From: Psococerastis gibbosa
Taxonomy: Eukaryota; Arthropoda; Insecta; Psocodea; Psocidae
Assembly: GCA_963971405.1 (NCBI GenBank)
Contig: OZ020485.1
Location: forward strand, 11,532,001 to 11,596,000
Length of the DNA stretch: 64,000 nt
Direction of reading: 5' to 3'
Position numbers and translations under genes: made by a program. The first letter of the stretch is position 1, and every line of letters begins with the position of its first letter. Positions 18,491-30,554 of the stretch are shown piece after piece. Under the pieces are notes generated by a model. It was given only the letters and a program-made list of their open reading frames with translations, was not told the DNA's origin and ran no database searches.

Positions 18491-21350
18491 AAAATGGATG
18501 TCGGGTGTCCAATGTCAGTGGTCAGCTTCCTCTTCAGTGTGAAGTAAATTCCCCACTATCTGTTTTTTGTACAGAAACCTGTTTGGCCGGAAATATTGAC
18601 TTAGTATAAACCAACCTATTTTGGGGTGCTCCAGGACTGGCCAAAGTCAACGGTCAGCTTCTTCTTTAGAGTTCGGTAAAGTAATTGGAACGTGATTGTG
18701 GTTTCCCCGCCATCCGTTTTATTTGCATAATCGTGTTTGACAAGAATTATTGACTTAGAGCCATCTGAGGTGAGATAGTATATAAAGTAGAAGAAATGTT
18801 AATCTGCATTTTGATAATTGGCTACACATTGACAACAGTACCTATATCTCATATTATGTAGAGGTACATGGAACACCTTCAGTTGAAATCGCCATGTTTC
18901 TAGAGCTTTCGGCTTTTTTAGGAAAATTTTAAATTGGGGGAGGACTTTAATAATTTGGCCCCAACGTCACGGCCAATCCAATGAGCCAAATTCTACCTGA
19001 CAAAAACCATCTTTTTGGATTGCCTCGTTGTATCGGAATTGACCGAAAGGGTCAGTTTGGATACCTGCGTACCATGCTCTTCAGAAGGAAGATTTTTTTA
19101 AGATCCTTGAACCACGGTGTGCACGGATTGTCTTATGTTAGGCTAGGCCATTTACCGCAGAAAGTCCCTAAGTACTGTATTGAGCTTACTCATTACCTAA
19201 GTCAATTTTTTTCATCTAATATAGAAAATCTAAATTCTATCTTCCTAGTAGGAAGGGACAAAAGAGCGGGAATGCCGAGGGAAAAGACGAAAGGTTGCAT
19301 GTGCAATATGTACCATGTCTATGTTCAAGGAACTAAGGTAGGCATAAAGATCTAGACAGATAATTCCTGTTATAGCCTAATAGCACTATAGTCACCGATA
19401 GCATACAGTACATTGTTTCCCACAGGGTATTATTGATACCCTACCGTATTAGGAAGAAAATAATGACATTTGGTAAGATTAGCTTCAGCCCTACAAGCCT
19501 ATGCTAATTACCTTGATAATTACTGTAGATAAGTCAAGTTTTTAATTTAATTAAAAACGACAATATAAGAAAATAGCGAAAAAAGTAGATTAAAAAAAAA
19601 TAAGTAAGAGTCGACGAAAGTAGCAAGTGGCTGACAATGATTCGCGGGTCAGGCGTACCAACTCCATGTGTAAAATCCCTACTTCATCAAAATCGTGTGT
19701 GTGAAGAGTACGCGCTTGTTAAGGTAAACATGGGGATTTAAATGCTTTTAAAAAACGTGCATTTTTAATAAGAGGAGCAAAAGACAAGGACCCCACGCCA
19801 TGTTGTTTTGTTCATTTTTGCGTACACGAATTGCTTTGATTATAAAACGATGTGACTGACTTAAATACCCTGTTATCTTTTTTAAAGGGGTAAAAACAGT
19901 GCGTTAAGTTTGTGTAGATTAGCATACAACTGTGATTTGTGTTTACAAGCAATGATAAGCTAAAAATCATATGGCAAGTGGACGCTATCCGTCGGCACTT
20001 AAGTGATCGATTACACATTTTGGAATACTGTCCTTGGGGTGACCACAGGTGAGCAGATATTTATGTTTGCATATAGCTGGAACACCCACGTGTGGGGTGT
20101 CCCCGAAAACCTCTCGCTCTGTACTCTAACAATATTGTAAATTTGTAAACATTGCATTTTTCCACCTAAAATTGTATAGCAAACAATAGGTTTGCATTTG
20201 TTTCCCCCCACCGCTTCCCATATCTTTAACATTACAATGAAAGAATCAATTTAAAAAAATGACGTTGTTTTTTAGAAATAAATCTAGAGTGTGAAATGCA
20301 AGGAAGTGATATGTAGCGATGGTAGCACACGAAATACTCGTAATAGGTGGTGGGGTCGGATCTCGAGGGCATTCACATGTAATTAGGCTTCGTTGTGGAC
20401 CATTGCCTGAGTCGCTTTACCTAGCTAATATCCGCACTCATATAGGTCAACTTTTCTATGCATTCGCATACAATCTCCGGATTAATTGCTTTCCACTAAC
20501 CTGCTAGGTCTTATGATAACAGTCGGGTTGTCATTTGCGTAATTTTGTTTTCTTATTGCCTAATTGCCAATTAAATTGTAAATTGAAAATGCAAATATTT
20601 ATGTAGATCCATTATAAGGTAATGGTTAGTTCATAAACGCCGGAGCTCCTAACCTCAAAAATCCAAAATAATGAAGTACATGGACGCATGGTGGAGAGAG
20701 GATCCTCGAGGAGTCCTCGGGCCAAACCCTTGATGGGCTGTTGTTGCTTATCGACGTTGTATTAGTTTTTGACATAAGCCTACTGAAGTATATTATTGGG
20801 TTTTTAATTTTTCTCCAGCCCCCTAAGGACAACATTCCAACTTTCTCATTGCAGCTCTCATTATTTAATATTCTGATCATTTATTTACGGTAGTGCGTCG
20901 TACTCTTATCGAGGACTAGAGTGGAGAGATACTAAATATGTATTTTAGAGCTTGTACTATATTATAGCCTTACAAGCCTTGTCCTCTGACACGGTTTTAT
21001 GTGAATTGACCACCCTGCTGCCTAGTCGAAGCATAAATTTCTATTACGTTCACACTTATTCTTCAGCGTAGAATTTATAATAGACTTTCGCGGAATGTGT
21101 TGTTTTTGTGGGGGGAAGGGGGCTGATGGAAATGGGATACCCTATATGTGTAGTTTGGTGCACGCAATCTCTTATTTTCACTACAAAACCTCCCAGTGGT
21201 CTTAGCGGAATATTATCGGCATACCCGTTATAAGGTTATACATTGAAGATGTGGAAGAGATAATGTTGAAGAGGTTATAAAAAATAATATATGACCCCTA
21301 ACCATAAGCTATGTAAGGCCGATGGTAAGGCCGGTGAAGGTAGATAAATA
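18491..21350. other. Intergenic DNA with unassigned ORFs
   Basis: An open frame at 18981-19355 (124 codons) has no recognisable domain or codon bias and is treated as chance. A phrase near 21140-21160 recurs at 243-263. Otherwise nothing was recognised. Confidence 0.3.
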
Positions 21351-21357
21351 AATAAAT

Positions 21358-21556
21358 AAGGATTTTTTTTGTTCTATTACTAATCCAACCTAGCGGAGTC
21401 AGGGCTATAAAGCCCTCTCTTACACTCAACTAGGAAGGCCCGGGACTGCTTGACATGCCCTCCGAAGCATGGCCAGAAAATGTAGGAAGTGTAGAACTCG
21501 AACCAACAACCTTTCGGGTGAAAGTCAGAGTCCGTACCACTACTCTGCATGTCCCG
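21358..21556 (-). mobile_element. SINE family 2 copy, minus strand
   Basis: Nearly complete: 'gttctattactaatccaacc', 'tagcggagtcagggctataa', 'ctcaactaggaaggcccggg', 'cctccgaagcatggccag', then the reversed B-box 'gaactcgaaccaacaac' and head 'gtaccactactctgcatgtc'. Confidence 0.8.
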
Positions 21557-21840
21557 ACGAACGTAGGCCGTAGCGAGAAATGTCAAAGGTGGCCAAAGGA
21601 TATATGGCCCAGAAAATAGCGGCAAATGAAAAACAACTGAACAATCCAGCAGGCAGGGCTGACAACGGCATACAGGCACAGTAAGTTCTCGCACTTGATA
21701 ATGGTTCCCTGCCAATCTTAATGACTTTATTTTGACTGTATTTAGCTCATGGCGAGACCCTCCAAGCTTAATCTCGGTCATTTGCTTCCTCATTGCATGC
21801 ACAGTGGATGACCCCCTACCCACCTGATTGGGGGCTGTTG

Positions 21841-21985
21841 AGAAGGTGATCCTGGTTGAAAAACCTGAGACAGTGGCTTAGCATGAGCACGACTCCTCTT
21901 ATCAGAGCAGCAGTCTCCAAGGTACAAATTGCCATGATGATCCTTGATGTTTGATAGAAGAGGCGTTGAAAGAAGAAGAGCCCCA
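21841..21985 (+). mobile_element. RTE-like LINE, extreme 3' end
   Basis: The plus strand reads a broken WLKNLRQWL-like segment ('cctggttgaaaaacctgag'), then 'agagcagcagtctccaag', 'attgccatgatgatcc' and 'tagaagaggcgttgaaagaa'. This matches the end of the 5590-5905 copy. Confidence 0.65.
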
Positions 21986-22515
21986 GTCAGCATAGCAAGT
22001 ATAAATAAAATCGAAGGTCCTGCCGTCCTGGTCGAGGCATGAAGGATGCAGTGCGCAGCAGGGGGTTGGGACCTCGTTCCGCCCCTGCAACTGCATGGGG
22101 GTCCGGACCACCCCCCCCCCCCGAAATAAATTTCTGTGTGAAAACCTGTACGGTTTGGAGAATTTATCCATTAATAAATTACGTTAAAATTTTTTTTGGA
22201 TACCCCCCCCGAAATCAAAACCTGGGCACGGCCTTGCCTGAAAGGATACCCGTCCAATGCCAATTTTCTACCCTGGTCTCTGGTATGGTATGCGACAGAG
22301 TACTAGTACTTGGTAGTGGTTAGTGTACTTGACAGTTGACACATTAGTGTCATAGTGCGTGGTAAAAGGCAACTAGTAAAGCGTTCTGGTCGGTTTATCG
22401 CCGCACACTCCAAATTCCTAGGTAATATAAAACAATCCATTATGAGGAAGCTTACCGTTGACATTGGACACCCCTGGATCGCCCACATTACACATTAGAC
22501 ATTACTATTTTTATT

Positions 22516-23372
22516 TTTGCTTTCCAATTTATACGTAGTATAAGGAAAGCTTTGTGATGGTCCAAATTTTCGATTCCGAGATTTCAACGGATTTACACGT
22601 TTTGAGGTCCCAGGAACCAAAAAAAAGTGGTTTTTACGAAATGTCTGTCTGTCGCTCTGTCTGTCTGTCTGTCTGTTCATCGATTTCCGGGCAAACTACT
22701 CGGCCGATTTTGATGAAATTTGGCATATCGGTTCACAAAAATCATACCTCGAGACAATTTTTTTTATTTTGGGCTAACTCAATTTGGGGGGTTTTATTTT
22801 CAAAAAACTCCAAAAAAACGTCTAAAAAAATTATATCTCAAAAACGTTTACATTTATTATAGTCGTTATTAATTTTAACAAAATGTGTGGAGTCGCTTGC
22901 CCCTTGATAGTTTGCTTCTGGGGGTAAAAAAATAAAAATAACTCAATTTTAATGAAAAATGACTAAAAGATATTTTTTCTGTGGAACATTTCTATCGATG
23001 ATTTCTACCTTCAGGTATGTTTTAGGTGTTCAATAGGGTTACAAAAACGGACAGGTTGCATTCCCAAAAAAATATTTGCTTCTGTGCAAAAAATTTTTTT
23101 TTGAGAAATTGTCGAAAATCCCCGCTCCAATGCATTACGTGCCATGTGTCATTGTTACTACTGTTACAATGTCTTGGTCTGTTCGTTCCAGAATATGCAA
23201 TTGAGTTTTAAGGGGTTTTTAATATATATTGAGGTGCACCCCCCCCCCTTCGAGGGGTCTGAAATTTAACCATAGGGAAATTGTTTCCTATGAAATTACA
23301 CATGTATATATCTACTAATTTATAAATTGGAAAGCATGTTCGAGTAAACTCGGACCGGTTCTTATTTAGAGA
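22516..23372 (+). mobile_element. GTCT element, full-length copy
   Basis: It starts TTGCTTTCCAATTTATACG and contains a CTGT/GTCT microsatellite (22643-22675), 'gatttccgggcaaactactc', 'gatagtttgcttctggggg' and 'ttctatcgatgatttctac'. Near the right end the start is repeated inverted (TATAAATTGGAAAGCA at 23321-23336), followed by a small hairpin, CGAGTAAACTCG, and GACCGGTTCTTA. No open frame of note, so it looks non-autonomous. Other copies: 18033, 33515 (minus), 49162, and fragments at 24211, 35388 and 61543. Confidence 0.75.
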
Positions 23373-24311
23373 ATTGAGCTGACATACTGTAGGTCTTGAG
23401 ACCCTTTGAACAGCATAATTATTGGGATCACATTCACATCATTGATACTATGACCATTGCCAATTAATCAACTGTTAAAATCAGCAGTTTAACTTTATTA
23501 GCAAAGACAACCATGTCCATGGCAAGTCAGTCAGATCGACCTGGTCGATGTAGGTAGCCCCAAAAGTCAAAACTGTCCAACTGCGCCCCCCCCCCCCCCA
23601 CAGGGCTGGACAGGGGCCAACCACGTATTCGCGCGCTGATTCCTCGGCCTCATGTAGTTCACTATGAACTTTTGTCATATATCCCATTATTTTCATTTTG
23701 ACTGGCCACTATCTTGAAATCGTTGATTTGTCTTAAAAAGGATTTATTATTATTATTATTATTATCGTAGATAAAAATAAAGGCTTTCCGTCACATTTTA
23801 TTCCATCCCTCTTCGATCAACATATGAAGACCACAGGGGAAGAATGATGAATGTCCATAAAAGTAAGTTTCGAGAAAAATGGATTTTTAGGTTTCACATT
23901 AATCTTATTTTCTCCTGACCGCGGATTCTTCAAACCGCTGTACCTTTGTAGTTTCATTGTTTTTACCAATTCTTAATGCCCCATCGGAAAAACTACGCTA
24001 GAAAAGTTTTAAATAGGGAAAAGTGACTTTTTGGGACATTCATCATTCTTTCCATGTGATCTTCATAATTATGTTGTCAACATATTTCAACATTTTTGTT
24101 AATGATTTTTGGAATATATCTCTGAGTCTGATAAAAAGACGCAGTCCGTTATTATTTGCTGATGTTCTGATAAGATCGTATGGGCAGGCCTATGTGCTTT
24201 TCTGTTTACACGTTAGTACAATGTAAGGAAAGTTTTGTGATGGTCGAAATTTTATTATATTTTATATTATCTTATAGTTAATAATTTGTAGTGATTTTTG
24301 GTTCCCCTGCA
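23373..24311. other. Intergenic DNA
   Basis: Holds an ATT microsatellite near 23746-23766 and a 5' fragment of a GTCT element at about 24211-24260 ('aaggaaagttttgtgatgg'). No exon recognised. Confidence 0.35.
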
Positions 24312-24922
24312 CAGAGGCGGACACAGCGACCGGCACTGAGGGCAATTGCCCCCCCCCCCTTTGGCCAGCAGTTATATTCTTTGCCTCTAAAATCTAAGTG
24401 ATACTGCACTCAAAATGCGCAAAACCTGACTATTTCAGCCCTATTTTTCAAAAAATTTCTCCCGTGGGAGACCCCCGGGCACCCCTTGTCCGCCACTACG
24501 TTGATTCTTTGTAGTATATAAGCCTTATTGCTCTCAAAATGCACAAAACCTCACTATTTCAACCCCATTTTTTCAAAAAAATTCTCCCGGGGAAGACCCC
24601 CTTGTCCACAATTATATTGATTCTTTGTAATATATAAGCCGTATTGTTCTCAAAATGCATAAAACCTCACCATTTCAGTCCTATTTTTCAAAAACTTTCT
24701 CCCAGGGGAGACCCCCTGGCCCGCCCGTGTCCATAATTATGTTGATTCTTCGTAATATATAAGCCTTATTGCTCTCGAAATGCGCAAAACCCCAATATTC
24801 CAGCCCTCTGAGCAACTTTTATGAAAGTGGGTGGAGAGGCGCCAAATTATACACACTTGAAAACCTATCGTTACGCCACTGAAAAGTGTCTCCCCCTTTT
24901 ATGAGGTCTGGGACCGCCTCTG
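24312..24922. mobile_element. CCCGGGGG-palindrome element, copy 3, with tandem array
   Basis: The ends are a 9-bp inverted repeat (CAGAGGCGG at 24312-24320, CCGCCTCTG at 24914-24922). Inside are four tandem units marked by CTCAAAATGC at 24409, 24533, 24649 and (as CTCGAAATGC) 24774, a spacing of 124, 116 and 125 bp. Each of the first three carries a palindrome such as CCCGTGGGAGACCCCCGGGC, then 'attgattcttt' and 'taatatataagcc'. No coding capacity. Confidence 0.7.
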
Positions 24923-26020
24923 CCCCTGCAGGCTGATCATGGCGATTGGTATTAACTTACTCCGGGGATTAAACCTAAACAAACAAATTTTGAATAGCAC
25001 TTTCCATTATAAAATTATCTTGTTTACATTTTTAATACCAGGGTATTATACAACCCAACCACATTGAAGTTCGTCCACCTATGATTTTTAAGCTAAGCCC
25101 AACTTCGGATTTATTTTTTATCTAAACTAATGAATCTGTCCAATAATGATAACTGAAATGTAATTGTGATAAAAGGACTGTCATTAAACTGGAGCAAAAA
25201 TATTTAAAAGAAAACAGACGAGAAAGTTATGGACTGCTGGTAGTTTGATTCTTAGAACAAAAAAATATTGGCTAATTATTTTCATTGAGGAGTGAAAACA
25301 GTAACAAAACCCGATAGATGCATTCTCAAATAGTGTTTTCTATAATCGATATACATGCATGCATACATTTTGAACGGGGGTGGGTTTAGGCTCAGGGAGT
25401 CATGAAAAAAAGAACGATATGTTGTAAAGTAATTTTCCGGAAGTCAAACATTGGTCGCCTTCTCAATGAATCTCCCTAAAATATTAGTAACATCGTGTAC
25501 ACGTACCTACAATTTATTTGTGTAGCTGTTTGTCCTCTTAAAGATGCTCCTATTTTGCGGGATATCCTGTGCATCTTGGAGTGTAAACCAATTGGGATTA
25601 GGCAATCCGAGACACTAGGAAGTGGACTCATTGTAATTCAAATGTGAATAAGAAACGAACATGAGATTTAGGTTGTTGACCTGACAAAATGTACAAAATT
25701 GTTAGGTTTTCTAGTATAGGCAACCAGCCAGAGGAAGAAGGAAATATGTGCAGTATGTAACGGAAATATTTCCGACAATCATTTCCAATGCTTTGCGATA
25801 GGGTATATACGTGGCATTGGAGCGTCCAACTGATATCTTTTGGGTGGGTAGAAAGAAGATGATTTTATATCTTTTATGAAACATCCTGTGACCACAGGGA
25901 TTTTTGGAAAATAAAAATCTCTGTTTCGTATGATTTTTTATTTAACAAAGGGTTAGTTGGACTTACATTGCATGCTGTGTTGATAGTCATTAGAGGGGCC
26001 TCATAGTCATCGAACAATTA
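24923..26020. other. Intergenic DNA
   Basis: No exon. Positions 24930-25045 share phrases ('gatcatggcgattggt', 'ttgaatagcactttcca') with 6500-6560 and 56145-56165, so part is old repeat. Confidence 0.35.
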
Positions 26021-26150
26021 GTGGGGAACCTATTGGCAGGGGAAGGGGGCGACGTTTCGGGAGTGGGCACAACTCCCATCGTCAGGCTAAGTCCTGAGGA
26101 GGACTGATTGCTTGGTCCTGATAAGGACTAATGGTTTTTGGTCAATTGAC
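26021..26150 (+). repeat. Unassigned repeat-like stretch with hinge motifs
   Basis: Phrases such as 'gacgtttcgggagtgggca' and 'cccatcgtcaggctaag', followed by GTCCT/AGGAC repeats, are typical of retroelement 3' regions, but no second copy was found in the window. Confidence 0.3.
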
Positions 26151-26239
26151 TCAGCGCTCTCGTATTCTACTCTGAATTGTTGAGTAAATCCGATCCCCTT
26201 GAGGATTCGAACTACCGTTCTCCCGATTGGTATCCAAGC

Positions 26240-27105
26240 TCTTTAAGTTTTTACAAATTTACCAGTGCAATTAAAGGAGCAGTTTGTAAAGCCACCCCTA
26301 AACGAACATACTACGTCAGGGTGGGACTCATACACAATACAGCAGTCAATTTTTATATCACCTGTGTCTCATGAAGAAGTAACAGCAACCATTAATGGCT
26401 TAAAAAACAAAAACTCAGCTGGCCCTGGTGGGATATCATCTTACTGCTTAAAAAATGTTGCAGATAAAAAAACTCTCTACCTTAGACATATCACAAATCT
26501 TAGTTTTTCTCAAGGAATTTTTCCTAATAAAATGAAAGAAGCAGTAGTAATACCATTGCATAAAAAAGGTGATCGCCGCTCTGCTACGTCATACCGCCCA
26601 ATCAGTCTTCTGAATGTTACAAGTAAAATTATGGAAAAACTTATGGCAGCTCGCTTAAATAACTTCTTTCTTAAACACAATTGGATGAGTGACAATCAAT
26701 TCGGGTTTAGGGCAGGCAAAGGGACAGACTTAGCACTAATAAAATTCACACAGCCCATATTTTTACAAAGGCCTACCAATACCTAGCGCCAAAGACATTT
26801 AATCAACTAAAATTACGGCCTGGATCTCTGACCACAAATACATTTTTAAAATTTATTCGGGAATGGCTGATTGGACGGGAAGAGGTGGAATCTTTGTTTC
26901 AAATTATGGATTAAAAAGAATTTTTTCTGTGGACCTGTTATTAGCACGTAAGAGAATGATAGTCATTTTTTTCAAGGGTTTAAAATTTTGTTGTTAATTA
27001 TTTATTTATTTATTTTTTAGTCTGTTATGGGCCATCTGGCCCTACAGTATTGTGTATTCGTATTTTTCTAGTACACCTTTTGATTTGACTGATTTGATTT
27101 GAACT
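26240..27105 (+). mobile_element. LINE copy with reverse-transcriptase core deleted
   Basis: The plus strand encodes the start of a non-LTR reverse transcriptase: SPVSHEEVTATINGLKNKNS, then AVVIPLHKKGDRRSATSYRP, ISLLNVTSKIMEKLM and NWMSDNQFGFRAGKGTDLAL. The frame then runs into the far C-terminal end, YQYLAPKTFNQLKL and LKFIREWLIGREEVESLF, with a stop near 26912. The palm motifs with the catalytic aspartates are missing. A TGATT-rich tail at about 27075-27100 follows. It resembles Jockey/CR1-like elements. Confidence 0.8.
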
Positions 27106-28110
27106 ACTTGAACTCGGCCCGACGACGCGTTTTTGAACAAAGTTAATTTTCACCGGAAATATCGATGGTAGAGACGTCAAATTAGTAGCAATGCAGCAAT
27201 GCTCCTCTATATTTCGATATACTGTATGACTTGTGGTCACCAATTGACAACAGTTCTTTAACTTCTTCCGTGAGTACGGTGTGATTTTAGTCTTTTGACA
27301 ATCCAGTCAGAGTTCCATCCTCAATGATTTTGCCTGATGACACCTATATCTCATCACTTTTGGCCATACTTAGCTTACGGTTCGACGCGACCTATTTTTT
27401 TATTGTCGTTGGTGCAGATATGCCTATTTATCAGCTCTTTAGTACGTTGTTTGGTTCCGATATAGTGATAAAATGAGCATGGGTTGTTAAATAATGCATT
27501 ATTCTGATTCTCCTTGGTCCATTGCAACACGGGATTTGTGCCTTGTAGGGCCACTGTCGGTCAACGTTTTATTATGTGTTTTTGCTTTATCCCGTCATGA
27601 CGCATTTTAATCATCAATTTCGGGGGCCTTTTCAGTACCTGCCCTGTTGTTGGCAATATAGGTAAGATGTTTAATACTTGCGAAACGGAGAACGTACTCT
27701 TTGGAGACAAACGGACCCCCCCCCCATGTAAGATCCACTTAAATATTTAACAAAGGGGTTAGTTGGACTTACAATGGTAACTTGGTAATGGTTAAATTAT
27801 GAATGAAAGAAGTTGTTGAGTTGCCATTTGAGATGAAAGCCCAAGGTTTATGAGCAAACTATGTAAACTAAGATATTTTATCGGAATTCATTTAAATATG
27901 ATTTATAACATAAACAATGTGTTCTATATGATTTTATGCGAACGCTCAGGAATAGTAATGTTTTTAAGAAGAAAAGGGAACAGTTTTCTGAACACTGAAA
28001 GTTCAGGTGACTTGCACCTGTGCTGTTTTACTTGTTGACTCTTGTTTTGTTATTTTAATAGTTTGCCCCGTGATATAAATTACCGTACAATAGTCATTAA
28101 GTGATGGGTT
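27106..28110. other. Intergenic DNA with an old repeat piece
   Basis: Positions 27125-27290 share 'ttaattttcaccggaaatat', 'gctcctctatatttcgatat' and 'acttcttccgtgag' with 53890-54080, 36650-36760 and 34560-34960 (partial), an unclassified dispersed family. No exon seen. Confidence 0.4.
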
Positions 28111-28114
28111 TTTT

Positions 28115-28210
28115 GTGCTTATTATAGACGATGCCTTCTTCTTTAAATGCCTCTTCTATCGAAGATTGGCGAGAATCATGGCAATTGATGACATGATGGG
28201 AAAATATAGC
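28115..28210 (-). mobile_element. RTE-like LINE or partner SINE, reversed 3' tail
   Basis: 'ttctttaaatgcctcttcta' followed by 'tcgaagattggcga' is the reverse of the tail at 5865-5905 and of the tails near 30570 and 39145. Confidence 0.55.
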
Positions 28211-28434
28211 ATAAGACAGCTGCCATTTTTGCATTGTCTTTACACTTCAAGATATCTGTACCAGCGGGATCCGCCATTTTGTTTCAAGATTGCCGATCAA
28301 AACCTTAAAAAAATCATGTCTGTTAACAATCCAATTGGTTGAAGAGGAATATGATTAAAATGTGATTGACAGCACGTAATATTATCTACGATAATGGCAA
28401 TTAACACGTTTTACGACAAATGATCGATTTCAAG

Positions 28435-28583
28435 ATGGCGTCCAGTCCAAGTGAAAATGATGTGCTACTTGCAAGTGCTCTGAAAGGAAGAAACAGGCGG
28501 ACTCCAGACTGTCCAGAATTAACAGAACAGTTCCAGGTTTTTTTAAATCTACTGAATAATGCCCAGGAGGGGCTTGGTTACGT
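28435..28583 (+). CDS. Candidate orphan first coding exon (uncertain)
   Basis: The context 'tttcaagATGGCG' fits an animal start codon. The frame reads MASSPSENDVLLASALKGRN, then RRTPDCPELTEQFQVFLNLL and NNAQEGLG. The composition is protein-like up to about 28583, where G|GTTACG could be a donor (CAG|GTTTTT at 28536 is another option). Beyond that the same frame is low-complexity. No family was recognised and no partner exon was found within the window. It could equally be a chance ORF or part of a mobile element. Confidence 0.3.
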
Positions 28584-28806
28584 TAGGGCTATCAATACGG
28601 CACGGCCACGGTTTTTTTTTTGTGGATACCGTTACAGTTTACTACACCGTTACTCTTCCTTTTCCCCTATATTCCCAACATTTTCTTTTGATCTGGAACC
28701 TTTTTGGCAAAGTCACAGCTCAGGCCCAACTAATTCCTATACTTGTCATATCTGAAATGGTACCTTTATTTGTTCAGGTTGACCGGTTTCTATTACCCTT
28801 TTCTTA

Positions 28807-29190
28807 GACGACCATTCCACCGACCGGCTAGGGCTATTTACAAAAACAGTGACGTGGTAGCAGACACTCAAGACTTAGGCGGGGTTTCCACCGACCTCGC
28901 ATTGCAGAATTGACGGAAATGTTTATTTTCCTCTATGCCATAGTTAAAATTGATCAATGATCATACAGTAAAATCACAAACAAACAAACTAAAATTAAAA
29001 AATGGCGTCATGGGATATGTTAAGTACAAACATTTTAATAGATTTCTATAAAAAGAAAAATTCAAATTTCCGTCAATGTCATTTGCATTCTGCAATGCGA
29101 GATCGGTGGAAACGCCACCTAAGTCTTGAATGTCTGCTACCACGTCACCGTTTTTGTAAATAGCCCTAGCCGGTCGATGGAATGGGCGCC
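28807..29190. mobile_element. MITE with TIR motif repeated inside its own arms
   Basis: The outer ends (left GACGACCATTCCACCGACC, right reversed GGCGCCCATTCCATCGACC) have TTA on the left and TAA on the right. The arms run inward through 'gctagggctatttac' and 'gacgtggtagcagaca'. They then meet a second end-like motif, TTAGGCGGGGTTTCCACCGA (left) and its inverted partner (right, near 29110-29133). This fits one MITE inside another, or an element with doubled ends. The ends match the MITE at 57542. Confidence 0.7.
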
Positions 29191-30025
29191 TAACCGTTAG
29201 GTGATCGTTGGCAACTTTGTGTGTTTTCACACTGAATATTCAATTTTGTTGATGTTGTATTACGGGTATTTATATTCATTCTTTGTTGTTTACGTACCAA
29301 ACCCAAGTTTGATTTGATGGTCGTGCTCTTTTAGGGGCTACAGCAACCAACCCGTTTCTTTGTCGGTTTTCATGATTAGCTTATATTATTATTATTATGT
29401 CTACCCGGATTTAGTACTTCACTTAGTTTTGGTTTAGCTCGTGCCCCCCTCACTAGGATAAGGGACTAGATTAGAATATTCTGTATATTTTTCAAATTAA
29501 AGTTCATAGTCGTCTATAGCGTTTTAAGGGGTCGGCGATTGTGTATGTTCTATTGTACTTATGTAGTGCCATATGTGATCATTTAAAGAAGCGAAGCGGG
29601 GTCGGTGCTTCTGTGACATCTCCCTACACCTGGCTAGAGCCGAAAGGAATTTTAAATTATACTTGAACTTTAAGTGCCTTGGTACTACTGGATCCGTGTA
29701 ATGTCTTCCATGCCAAAACTCTGCCCCAGAGATATTAAACGCAATTATAAAATGATGAAACTGCTCTATAATTCCACTGAATATTTGCATTTTTATGGGT
29801 TTATTAGCCAGTAGCAGTGCATTACTAGTAAAGCTACGTCGGTAGAGGTGAAGGCCAATGATTTTGATGATATGCGTGGTAGCAGATGCTGCTCTCATTG
29901 TTAAAGCCGTGATAATATGTGACGCTCGGTATGGGCACAAATGCATATTCTGGTGCCACATTATTACGCTTTAAGAGGGCCATACCGCTTGTAGAGCTAC
30001 CATTGATGAGTACTTAGTTACTAGT
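29191..30025. other. Intergenic DNA, no feature seen
   Basis: A 145-codon minus-strand ORF at 29524-29961 shows no domain and no splice support. An ATT run lies near 29380. Confidence 0.3.
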
Positions 30026-30205
30026 TAGTTTTGAAGGACTTCTTTTTTTGGACCCAGGCCTACTTATGGTGGCCCATAGGTCCCTTGACCCCATGGACTT
30101 GGGACATTATTTGTATTGTTTCCGTATGAATTTTTGGCCATTGGCTAACTGCTATACGTTCTCGATGTCAGTCCAAGTACAGATACAAGCCCAGTGATGA
30201 GTAAA
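30026..30205 (+). repeat. Dispersed repeat, copy A (see 33219-33455)
   Basis: 'caggcctacttatggtggcc', 'cataggtcccttgacc' and 'atacgttctcgatgtcag' match 33239-33360. A third fragment is at 49033-49105. Confidence 0.55.
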
Positions 30206-30554
30206 TACAAGATCTAGCCGTTCGTCCACATTTTGATACATGGTTTGTGGCCGTCACTATGATAAAACTACGTCACAGCCGAAAAGGAACAGTAAGTCGA
30301 CTGAGGTATGTTGTGCAAATATTGAGCCTTGCGCGATCAACTGTCACCTTACAAATGATATGTAGCCTACGATGTATAATTCATAAGATGACTGTTGATC
30401 GCGTAACCCTTGCACAGTGTGCCGCAGTCAACTTAGTGTTATTTTTCTGCTGTGACGCATGGGTCGACCCAGCGTAGTTTTATTATAACACCGATTTATC
30501 ACTGTTATCAATATCCTATCAACAAATAACCCTGCTGTCGGTTTTTTTTACACA

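Noticed and set aside
18981-19355. 124-codon ORF, plus strand
   Set aside because: No domain, no splice context, no codon bias; composition like the surrounding DNA.
22516-23372. Helitron assignment for the GTCT element
   Set aside because: A hairpin near the end is present, but the TC start and CTRR end are not clear. Left unclassified.
24409-24790. CRISPR-like array because of regular spacing
   Set aside because: Units are about 120 bp and diverged along their whole length, with no unique spacers; this is a eukaryotic tandem repeat.
29524-29961. 145-codon ORF, minus strand
   Set aside because: No recognisable domain or splice sites; likely chance.
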